Positions 32,773 through 41,776 of a stretch of 64,000 nt of DNA are shown piece by piece. Origin of the DNA: Corythucha ciliata (lineage: Eukaryota; Arthropoda; Insecta; Hemiptera; Tingidae); NCBI GenBank assembly GCA_038030265.1, contig CM075941.1, forward strand, positions 434,001-498,000. Reading direction: 5' to 3'. Position 1 is the first letter of the stretch; every line of letters starts with the position of its first letter. The notes beneath the pieces are model-generated. The model was not told the DNA's origin. It saw only the letters and a list, made by a program, of their open reading frames with translations, and ran no database searches. Both the position numbers and the translations under genes were made by a program.

Positions 32773-35193
32773 ATGGCAACCACTCCAAACACCACTTTGA
32801 CCCCTGAACCGAGGTAAACGCCATTTTTACTAGTTGAAATCTTGCGCTTTATTTATTTTCTATTTTTCCTCAACAGGACGAGTAATGAACGTACCCTGGG
32901 CTGGGATCTCTCAGAAGAGGATCTCGGTCACATACCGGCTCACTGGCTCACATATCCCGAACCGCAACCCATTTACTTTTATCTCCTCGGCATTCTCTAT
33001 ATATTTTATACGGTGAGCAACGCTGTTGGGAACGGTCTAGTCATTTGGATATTTTCCACGTAAGTTTCCGAACACTTTATCCGTAGTTAGGTTTGGAGGG
33101 GGGGGGGGTTCAATGGCAGCATTTGTGAATTCCCACGATGGGAAGTATAGGAGTAGGTGATAGGTTACTACGAAATTCCATTATTTATCGTTGAATGTGA
33201 TATTCCACTTCCAACTGGTGGCATCACTTTGCTAGTCCCCGGCAGTGATTTGTTTAATAGCTTCTCTCGCCTTCAAATGAATTAAAAAAAAAAAAAAAAA
33301 ATCAGGATAGTTCAACATCCGACTATGAGGAAATCTAATGAGGTTTTTCTTATAATAATTTGAATATTTCGAGTTCTTTGAATTCCTTTTGTCAAATGAT
33401 TTTCCATGGCTTTCATTTTCCTCTTCCACATCTTGAAATCTATTCTTGCCTTGTGCCGTCAGGCATGAAATAGAATCGCCCGAATTAATAAAATGAAACG
33501 GAAGAATGCTCTTCTTGTGGTTGATGGGGTTGTAGGGGGGGGGGGGGGCTTCCACTAGCTTGAATTGATACTTAAGCCTTTCGAAGGGAATTCTAGAGGA
33601 GAGTAGTTCTTTTTCCAGAAAAACCCTCTTTTTCCCCCTTTTTACATGAAGTCCACGTTTGATATCGCTGAATAACAAAAAACTTGTACGATGATATTGG
33701 CGGGGTGGGGAAGGGATACCGATTGTTACTTATCGGTTCCTATAGAAAAGAAAAATGCGGGTCTCTTTGGGGAAATCCTTCCTCCCTACACCCTTTTCTC
33801 TGTGCATTTCAGATCAAAAACGCTGAGAACGCCGTCCAATATGTTTGTAATAAATTTAGCGCTGTGCGACTTTTTAATGATGACAGAGATGCCTATATTC
33901 ATTTATAACTCGTTTAGTAAAGGTTACGCTCTAGGTCAAATGGGATGCAAGGTAATAATCGAGTTAGGGAAAACAAAAAGGGAAAATTCCTAATCACGTT
34001 TGTTTTTTGTTTAGATTTACGGTGCCATAGGCTCATTTTCCGGTATAGGAGCGGCTGCTACTAACGCCTTAATAGCGTACGATCGCTACCGGTATTTAAT
34101 CATCGTAAAAATATCCCTTTTGAGAGAAGCAATAACAAAAACTTATGCTCCTCTCTCGCTTCACCTCCCCCCCCCCTCTTTTTTCAAGAGTAATAGCTAA
34201 GCCGTTTTCGAAGAAAATTACGCACTGCCAAGCACTGTTCTACATATTGCTTGTATGGTTGTACATAATACCCTGGTCGATTCTTCCAATATTCGAACAG
34301 TGGTCTCGCTTTGTGCCAGGTAAAGTTCGACGCTCCCCCCTTCCCTCCACGCTCATCACCGTAATGTTCTCATAGCGTCTAATGAAATCAAACTATACAG
34401 AAGGTTTCCTAATAAGCTGTTCCTTCGACTACATCACTAGAACCGACGAAATACGCAGTTTCGTTCTCGTTCTATTCTTCGTTTGTTACGTCTTCCCACT
34501 CTCCGCCATCATTTATTTCTACTCGAGGATCGTCAGTCACGTCATTATCCACGAGCACACTCTGAGGGAACAGGTTTCACTCTCAACCTTGCCCCCCCTC
34601 CCCTTACACCACACCTCGTCACCATTAAACTCTCGCGCTACACCTCTTTTCACAGGCAAAAAAAATGAACGTGGAATCACTGCGTGGCAACAACAATCTC
34701 CAGCAGGCATCCGCTGAAATTCGTATCGCGAAAGCTGCGATAATCATTTGCTTTTTATTCGTCGCCGCTTGGACTCCGTACGCTGTTTTAGCTTTAATTG
34801 GCGCTTTTGGAAATCAGTAAATATCTCGTTTTTTTTTTTTGCGTTAAAATAAAACACAAAATTATACCCGAACGATTTCCATAATTAGAGAGCTACTCAC
34901 ACCAGCTTGGACCATGTTTCCTGCCTGTGCATGTAAAGCCGTTTCTTGTATCGACCCCTACATCTACGCTATAAGTCACCCGAAATACAGGTACAGGACA
35001 CCATCATTTTCAACGTCAGTTTTTATAATTAACTACCTGCGTATTTTGCTTAAATCAAAACAGAGTCGAACTGGCCAAAAAATTCCCAACGTTCAATATC
35101 AAGGAGAATCAACCGTCGACTGTGTCCGACGTTGGATCCACGGCAACTCAAATGACGAACGAGCGCGAAAAACTCGGTGATCAGCCCGATTGA
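32773..35193 (+). CDS. Arthropod rhabdomeric visual opsin, nine exons
   Basis: Exons: 32773-32813, 32877-33059, 33813-33951, 34015-34091, 34189-34319, 34401-34573, 34656-34816, 34889-34990 and 35064-35193. All splice sites are GT-AG and phases agree, giving 378 residues. It is a seven-helix light receptor that should bind retinal and couple to Gq in photoreceptor membranes. Visible: N-glycosylation site NTT (6-8), [10 protein letters not shown] before helix 1, GN in helix 1, Asp94 in helix 2, disulfide pair Cys120/Cys197, DRY at 144-146, the r-opsin loop-3 signature KKMNVESLR, Schiff-base Lys318, DPYIY at 324-328, and HPKYR in helix 8. [14 protein letters not shown] and [10 protein letters not shown] favour the UV/blue group. 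Glu100 stands where fly UV opsins have a tuning Lys. Unlike everything around it the gene looks intact. Confidence 0.95.
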
Positions 35194-35227
35194 GCGCTCA
35201 AAAAAAGGTACTGGATGATGAACTTTA

Positions 35228-35233
35228 AATAAA
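35228..35233 (+). terminator. Polyadenylation signal of the opsin gene
   Basis: AATAAA lies 35 bp after the TGA stop, the first canonical signal downstream, implying a very short 3' untranslated region. Confidence 0.7.
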
Positions 35234-35589
35234 AATTATAATAGGGAAGCATTCCCGTTGAATTGACGTTGGCTTTTCATTTTTGTTGAATTACTAATAG
35301 GGAGGGGTACCCCGCGCGGGCATGCCCGCCCACAAAAACCACAACTGAAGCTATTTTTAGACCGCGATTTTTTTCCCCCATTCAAGCGTGAGGCTCTCAA
35401 AGTGACGTATTGTAGAACGATCGGGTGAGGAGTGGAAGGCTCTGGTCGGTGCGGGAACCGTCGAGAATCGTCAGCCACACAAGTGTCAAAAGATTATCCA
35501 AATAACTTGCCACGCGTTTACATTATCCAGTTGGTCCGTTTATAAGGCAGTGCTACATAAATTGATTAATATTGTAAGGTATTTGTGTG

Positions 35590-35935
35590 ACCGAGCCCTT
35601 GGCCATTTTCAAAGCGCGAATAGTCAACTTGACAATTTTTGGAGCGTGAATAGTCGTTTTTACCATACGCGCATACAGTCAGTATTGCCAATTTTAGAGC
35701 GTGAATCGCCACTTTGTCTATAAGCGCCCAAATAATTCAAGGCGCGAACCATCTGTTTTGACATTTTAGGGGTGCGAATAGTCACCTCAGTCGGTTTTGG
35801 GGCGCGAATACCGCGGGAATAATCTTTTTAGACATTTTTAGGGCTCTAAAAATCAGTTTAGCAATTTTTGTGGTTGGGATTGCCAGTTTTGCTATTTATA
35901 GGAGATAAATAATCTGTTTATATAGCCACTTTCTA
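35590..35935. repeat. Degenerate 30-bp-unit array (family 2)
   Basis: Recurring GCGCGAATAGTCA...TTTxGACATTTTxGGGG phrases, plus-strand orientation, in the same family as 31,855-32,135. It starts about 400 bp after the opsin stop, so the opsin gene has family 2 arrays on both sides. Confidence 0.65.
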
Positions 35936-36140
35936 GAAAATAATCGTCAGATAGATACGAGGGATTCTGTCGCCGGTATTTTAATTAAAGAAGTAAATTA
36001 ATTAACTGATTTTACCCGGACGACTCGGGAAGGCAAAGCCTAAAGGTGCGTTTATACTGAAGTGTCGCGCTACACTTGTTGCTTGAAATTTAGTGTCAGA
36101 CACAAAATTCGTTGGTTCGAACTTATAGAAAAAAAACAAA

Positions 36141-36212
36141 CTCGCCAACGGGATTTGAACCCGTAACCTCTGAAATGCTAGTCCAATGCGCTGCCAATTG
36201 CGCCACGGTGAC
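36141..36212 (-). repeat. tRNA-like module (left arm of the foldback)
   Basis: 72 nt with D-arm GCGC...GCGC, anticodon loop CTAGCAT (anticodon AGC if folded normally), T-arm ACGGG-TTCAAAT-CCCGT and a box B (GGTTCAAATCC). Five of seven acceptor pairs form, two do not. The plan fits a tRNA, but the position inside a repeat and the weak acceptor suggest a SINE head rather than a working tRNA-Ala. Confidence 0.55.
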
Positions 36213-36385
36213 GCCCTGCGGGAGACGTACTGCGATGGATCAGCTATGATAACATAGCTAAGATATGATAACATTGGCGTGGTTTACCTTTGTCATAAGG
36301 AGAAACGCCTAGAGTTTCGAGAAACAATGGCCCTGGGTGGGGTTTGGCTTAGCTGATCCCTCGCAGTACGACTGCCTAAGGCGTC

Positions 36386-36458
36386 GTCACCGTGGAGCAA
36401 TTCGCAGCGTGCTGGACTAGTGATCAAGAGGTTGCGGGTTCTCTCGAAACTCGAATCG
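36386..36458 (+). repeat. tRNA-like module (right arm of the foldback)
   Basis: Starts with the same GTCACCGTGG as the left arm and keeps CTGGACTAG and GAGGTTGCGGGTTC. Box B is broken by a small internal duplication around CTCGAAACTCGAATC. More decayed than the left-arm module. Confidence 0.55.
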
Positions 36459-36732
36459 TTTCGGGCTGTGCCCTTCCATCGTCGCCCGGAAGATATCACT
36501 TTCATTTAATTTGTTTAATTAAATACCGGCGACAACATTTTTTTTTAACAGTACATGCCGGCGCATGTACTGAATGTGAGTTACTGTCTCGTTTAACGTC
36601 TCCATTCCCACCACCAGGTAGTCACAGAGAGCTGAATCCTGGCTGCCGAAATTAAACGTACCGTGTCCCACGACAAAGCTATGCGGCGGTGAATATAACA
36701 GGACTCCGCACGTAGATTTGACTTTAGTTCGA

Positions 36733-36870
36733 GCTAGTGATGTACCGATACCGAGACGAGATCTATTTTTGAGAGGGCGAGACCGAGACCAAGACTCCAG
36801 GTATCGTACCGAGACCGAGACGATACCACATTTCTCGAGACGAGACCAAGACTCAGTCTCGATTTCGGAA
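36733..36870 (+). repeat. Solo GAGACC-type terminus
   Basis: GCTAGTGATGTACCGATACC followed by repeated GAGACCGAGAC motifs, a relative of the ends at 27,437 and 31,845. I see no partner end nearby. Confidence 0.55.
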
Positions 36871-37369
36871 AAACGGTGGAGGGGGGAAGGTGGAGTAGAG
36901 AAGGAAGGGAAAAAAAAAAAAAACACAAAAAACAAAAAGAAAATTGTGGTCTTGACGTAACCTGCCTGTGCCTTAACCCCTCCACCATAGGCGAATCTAG
37001 GAGGGGGGGTAGCAGCAGAATTACCCGAGCTGGTCAAATCGTTCTAAACATAGGGCTAGTGGTAAGGGTATACCGAGTGAAGGGGTGGGGTTTGATTCCT
37101 CCCCCCACAAAAATGGTTACCAGATAAGCTCTTGCCCCTAACCCCATCTACCCCCTCCACCTTTACGTTTTCTTCCTTTATCTATTATTTATTCATTGAT
37201 TTTATGAAGAAAACCCCTAAAAACAAATGATTCTAACCGTGAGCCGTGGGCAGAAATCTCAATGAGGCCGCTGGGTCTCCAAATGAATAATAAATATAAT
37301 TTTTACGCACTAAGGCGTTAAATCATGGAATTTTATCAATTGTGGACACCAATTTGTATTCAGAAACCG

Positions 37370-38590
37370 CGAATTCTGGCGTTTTCTCAATATTAGCCGT
37401 GATTAGGAATTTTCCTCATATTTGGCCGCGAATTAGCACTTTTTATGAATTTTTAACAGTGAATTATCGCCCCCCCCCCCCGATTCAGCCAAAATTTAGG
37501 TAACGCTTTTCCTCAATTTTAACCACGATGTTGCCTCCCGAAACCACGGAATTTTTAGAAGGGGTGGGGGACGTGGTGAGCTCTTTGAGTTGTTGGTGCC
37601 AGCCATCGGTTTTAGGTAGTCAGTGCTGTGTTTTTGGCCAAACTAGGGGGAAAAAAAAGTGTTTGCCAGCTCCGACGCGCGTTTAGAGTTTACTCGCTTT
37701 TTGGTGGCCTCATAATGTACAATTGCTAACTAGATTATCGAAGATCTTGTGGGCTGTGAAAAAAAAAATCCACAACGACCTCATTCCGATTCCATTGCAA
37801 CGACTGGCCGCCAGTAATGGTAAATGCCCCTGGAGCAGACGCTCATACCCTTATTCAGCTCCAAAAAACCTACTGAGTGAGTCAAGTTACAAGACCACGT
37901 CCTTTCAGCAAATTCGTTTTCAAAATTTAAGGAAATTGACTGGCCGCGGAGGACAATAATGCTCCGGGCAGACGCTCATATTCGTATTCAGCTCCACAAA
38001 AGCTATCAAATGGAACAAGTTTCATGACTATGTTATTCCGGTTGAATGAGGCTGTTGCCAGCTCTCGAGCCGTAGGTCAATACAGACTACTCGGACGTGA
38101 CGTGGGAACACGCATTCCCAACGTGTGATTCAACATTCAAGAAAATGCTTTTATTTTTGTTTCTGTTCACATTGTTCCCAAGTCCCAAGTCACGTCCAAA
38201 TAGTCCGAATCGACCTTAACTGTAGCAGCGAATTAACGTATTTTCCTAATTTTAGCCGTAAATTAGCGCTTGTTCCTAATTTTAGCTGCAATTTATTGAA
38301 TTATGTCATAAATTAGTGATTTTTTTCATCTTCAGACACGCAGAAACCGCGAATCGGTGTGTTATCTTTTTTTTTTGGCTATGAAGTTGCGTTTCTCACA
38401 ATTTGAGCTATGAATGAGCAATTTTTTTCACTTTTGATGCATGATACCATGAACAGTGCGTAGAGATTTTTATACATTTTTGGCGTAAAATGGCCACCCT
38501 AAACCGTCAACTAGCTAATGTTTCTTAATTTTAGCCTCAAGTGAACGCTATTTCCTGAATTTTCTTCCTAAATTTATGAACATGAAACCT
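37370..38590. repeat. Family 1 repeat stretches
   Basis: Units with GCGAATTAGCxCTTTTTxTxAATTTTAxC lie at 37,370-37,520 and 38,220-38,590, separated by about 700 bp without recognisable features apart from a repeated phrase (GCTCCxGGCAGACGCTCATA-like at about 37,830 and 37,965). Confidence 0.6.
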
Positions 38591-38619
38591 AAAAATCCCT
38601 ATTTTTCCGGCACTTAAAA

Positions 38620-39130
38620 TATCGCACTGACTCTTCATGCCTTAGAAATAACCATTCTGACATTTTGCGCCGTAAAAATGGCCAAACTGGCTATTCACGT
38701 CTAAAATTAGTAATACCAACTCTACATACAGGGTGCGGCAGATAATGTGGACCACCCATTTTTCTCCGCTATTATTGATGATATTGGAATGGTGCTCGGA
38801 GTTATTATTCAAGGGCCCAAATTTGACCTAACTTTATGAAATATGAAATCCTCACCTAAGATCAAGGGGACATAACTCCGAGCACCATTCCAATATCATC
38901 AATAATAGCGGAGAAAAATGGGTGGTCCACATTATCTGCCGCACCCCGTATAGCGGCCCGCGAGATTCGTGCTTTGAAAGGTCCGAAACGGATGATTCAT
39001 GTCCTGAAAATGCAAAATCGACCATTATCCAGCATAAAAAATGGCCAAACTGAACCTCATGCCCTGAAAATGTCTAAACTGACGATTCGTTCCCTAAAAA
39101 TAGCAAAACTGACTATTTAAGTCTTAAAAA
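38620..39130. repeat. Family 2 repeat array, minus orientation
   Basis: Units read ATGGCCAAACTGACTATTCA...CCTAAAAA, the reverse complement of the family 2 consensus, with about 30-bp spacing. A mariner-type MITE (38,729-38,948) interrupts it. Confidence 0.65.
38729..38948. mobile_element. Near-perfect palindromic MITE, mariner type
   Basis: 220 bp with arms of about 77 bp that match except at the second base. The ends are CAGGGTGCGGCAGATAATG and its inverse, flanked by TA on both sides (38,727-38,728 and 38,949-38,950). TA target and CAGGGTG ends fit Tc1/mariner. Such clean arms suggest recent activity or amplification. Confidence 0.85.
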
Positions 39131-39313
39131 TGGCATACTCGTACCAGAAATTCACGGTCCAAAGATTAGCTAATCAGATCTTTTGCGCCCTACAGAGGCT
39201 ACTGCGCGTCTTCAAAGTGGCTATCGGCACCAGCAAAAAAAAACTGATCTTCCGCGGCTTGAAAACGGTGAAACTGCGGACAATTCGTGCCTTAGAAATA
39301 CCGGAACCGATCA

Positions 39314-39813
39314 NNNNNNNNNNNNNNNNNNNNNNNNNNNNNNNNNNNNNNNNNNNNNNNNNNNNNNNNNNNNNNNNNNNNNNNNNNNNNNNNNNNNNNN
39401 NNNNNNNNNNNNNNNNNNNNNNNNNNNNNNNNNNNNNNNNNNNNNNNNNNNNNNNNNNNNNNNNNNNNNNNNNNNNNNNNNNNNNNNNNNNNNNNNNNNN
39501 NNNNNNNNNNNNNNNNNNNNNNNNNNNNNNNNNNNNNNNNNNNNNNNNNNNNNNNNNNNNNNNNNNNNNNNNNNNNNNNNNNNNNNNNNNNNNNNNNNNN
39601 NNNNNNNNNNNNNNNNNNNNNNNNNNNNNNNNNNNNNNNNNNNNNNNNNNNNNNNNNNNNNNNNNNNNNNNNNNNNNNNNNNNNNNNNNNNNNNNNNNNN
39701 NNNNNNNNNNNNNNNNNNNNNNNNNNNNNNNNNNNNNNNNNNNNNNNNNNNNNNNNNNNNNNNNNNNNNNNNNNNNNNNNNNNNNNNNNNNNNNNNNNNN
39801 NNNNNNNNNNNNN
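39314..39813. other. Assembly gap, 500 N
   Basis: Exactly 500 N, a likely placeholder length. True distance and content are unknown. Any frame spanning it is meaningless. Confidence 1.
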
Positions 39814-40480
39814 TCTAGCCTAGACAAACGGTCAATTAGTGAGGGTTCTTTCGACTGAATGCTAGAAACAAATTCATTTGACGGAGAATATTCGAGGATT
39901 TTGTCAGGCATAGCAGCTACGTTTTCCAAAGTATCGTTACTTGAAGCAAGAATAGCCTTCACGCTAGTGGTAGAAGTTTGATGAACATCGTCTTCAAAAA
40001 ATCGTCTTGAACGTTCGTGCCGGCAAGGGAACGCATTTCACGGAGCAGTGAGACGGTTTTTGTCTCCCAATTCAAGTTCGGTCAGCAATTTGCGTACCTT
40101 CGTCGTTTCGGATTCCTGAAACTCTCTCATTATTCAAGATTTTAAGTCTGTATAAGGGGTATTTGAAAGTGGTTTGTCGAAAAAATCAGACACTTGTTCG
40201 GCGACGTCGGTGTCAATTACGCTTAAAAGTACGTTATACTTTGTTTGTTCCGACGTTATCCCAGCGACGCTAAACTGAGCTTCGATCTGAAGGAGCCACA
40301 CTTTGACGTTTTAACGCCAAAACGGAGGAATTTTGACAGAAACGCGAGATAACGTCGGCACCACGAGAAGGTGCGTCGATTTGAGGGTGAGGTAGGTCCT
40401 CGTGAAGGTCATTATTTTCCAAACCGAAAAGAAAAAGTTGAAATGCTTTCGAAAAAAAAAGGAAACGAACGTACCGATTG
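39814..40480 (-). pseudogene. Ty3/gypsy gag remnant, cut by the gap
   Basis: The minus strand shows gag-like blocks of the gypsy type in three frames: ITSEQTKYNVLL-like, SDFFDKPLSNTPYTDLK, VRKLLTELELGDK, and the open piece MKAILASSNDTLENVAAMPDKILE ending at the gap. Several frameshifts and stops are present. Protease and pol would lie across the gap at lower coordinates. A primer-binding-like site lies upstream at 40,606-40,617. Confidence 0.65.
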
Positions 40481-40605
40481 TTTGCGACAAAAATGAATTT
40501 ACCGACGCGGTAGAAAAAGACGAAGAAAACTTGTCGAACTCAAAAACTTTCGTGCAATGAAGTTAACGTCCGGGACTTGAAAAATCTGACAGGCGCGCGC
40601 GCAGT

Positions 40606-40617
40606 TCGGGGTCACCA
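40606..40617 (-). other. Probable gypsy primer binding site (tRNA-Trp type)
   Basis: The minus strand reads TGGTGACCCCGA, complementary to the common 3' end of tRNA-Trp with CCA. It sits upstream of the gag remnant, with about 50 bp of a probable LTR end (40,618-40,669) before the duplication edge. A tRNA-Trp primer is known for the CsRn1 group of Ty3/gypsy elements. Confidence 0.55.
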
Positions 40618-40669
40618 AAGTAACAAAGGTTGGATATAACAACCGAAACATTTGTTGTAACTATTTTAT

Positions 40670-40940
40670 GATGTTTACAGGCCACTATGCGCTACGTAAG
40701 CACCTCTACGTAATGGGAATGGTGGCAGACCCGATGTGTCAGGGCTGCAAGTTGTAAAAGGAATCGGCTATGCACATTGTAGGGGAGTGTGAGAGGTATG
40801 CGGCTACTCGGTTTTTTTTGTTTTTTTTTAGTACTATTATTATGGGCATCAACTGCTTAGGTTATTAGCCGCAGGTTATTTCCGCATTTTTGAGACAGAT
40901 AGGTTGACAGGCATCACATCACATTCTCGAGGACCGAGGG
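40670..40940 (+). pseudogene. LINE ORF2 C-terminal remnant and 3' end, copy 2
   Basis: Equivalent of 123-394, with the same in-frame stop after CQGCK. The LINE 3' region continues after the hAT insertion at 44,551-44,703, where the (ATA)n tail lies at 44,689-44,703. Confidence 0.7.
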
Positions 40941-41491
40941 GGTCCGAGCAGTGGCGTGGCGTCAGGGCAAGTAAAGCAAGTGGCACTTGCCCTAAGCGAT
41001 CCCTCCGCATTTTTATTTTATTTCTTTCCTGGTTTTTTCAAGCCGCATAATGAGAATTGGGTACCTAATAGAGTGCAAGCCGAGTAGGGCGAAACCGTAT
41101 TTTTAACGGACGCCGCTCGACGCTCAGACATTTCAGAGCTCTTTGAGTTTGACTTCGAGACAGAAGTGCTATGGGTGTGTTCCTAACTTTTCGCCCCCTC
41201 GATAACCCCTCATCCATCACCATTACTGTGACAGTCGGATGAGGTGAGGTTGTAAGGGGCCGTGGGGTGAGAGGGCAAAAAAGTGCTAGGAGTCTGTTCC
41301 TCCGCTAGAGTACAGCCCTGTACTCTCAGTCCTCAGTGGTGACGACGGAAAACAGTGGGAAAAACAGCCGACTTTTTTGGCGTTATATTTTAAAAGTGCT
41401 ACACCTTATCAGTGATACGCACACTACCGGTGCACCGGTTTTTCAAAATAATTATTGTGCGCCGATTTTTGCTTGGATTTCCGTTGACTAG

Positions 41492-41723
41492 GTGAGTTTT
41501 CTTTTTATAGATGTTTTGCGACACCATAGTGTTTTCGGTTTTTAAATAGGTACATACGTCATTTTCAAGTTTCCAATTGTTACAAGCGCCCGCGTCAACT
41601 TCGACAGATTTTGTAACGTCTCAATTGCCATAATTCCTCAGTTTTCAACTGTAGTCTTTGTGGTAATCGAATCAAAAACCGTCAACAATAGAATGATTCC
41701 TATTATTTTCTTTTAATTTCCAG
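41492..41723 (+). other. Possible 5'-UTR intron of the hAT transposase
   Basis: A good donor (G|GTGAGTTTT at 41,492) and a pyrimidine-rich acceptor (TTTTAATTTCCAG, ending 41,723) would remove 232 bp before the start codon. Inferred from splice-site appearance only. Confidence 0.4.
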
Positions 41724-41776
41724 ACTCCATAACAACATTTACGAAAATTTTAGTGAGTTCTCCCATTTTAATTAAA

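Larger units (their letters stand above)
35969..36534. mobile_element. Foldback element with a tRNA-like module in each arm
   Basis: The outer ends are inverted repeats: TGTCGCCGGTATTTTAATTA at the left and TAATTAAATACCGGCGACA at the right. Matching continues inward through CGxCCGG-type sequence, a tRNA-like module in each arm, and GTACTGCGAxGGATCAGCTA near the centre. The left arm is about 100 bp longer. It may be two head-to-head tRNA-derived SINEs or one true foldback transposon. Confidence 0.7.

Noticed and set aside
36141..36212. A functional tRNA-Ala(AGC) gene
   Set aside because: Two acceptor mismatches and its position inside an inverted repeat with a decayed twin favour a tRNA-derived repeat.
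39130..39962. Long open frames across 39,130-39,962 on both strands
   Set aside because: They are open only because they span the 500-N gap. Only the piece right of the gap on the minus strand (gypsy gag) has meaning.
41753..41776. GTG start eight codons upstream for the hAT transposase
   Set aside because: The first in-frame ATG is at 41,777. A GTG start is not expected in a eukaryotic nuclear gene.
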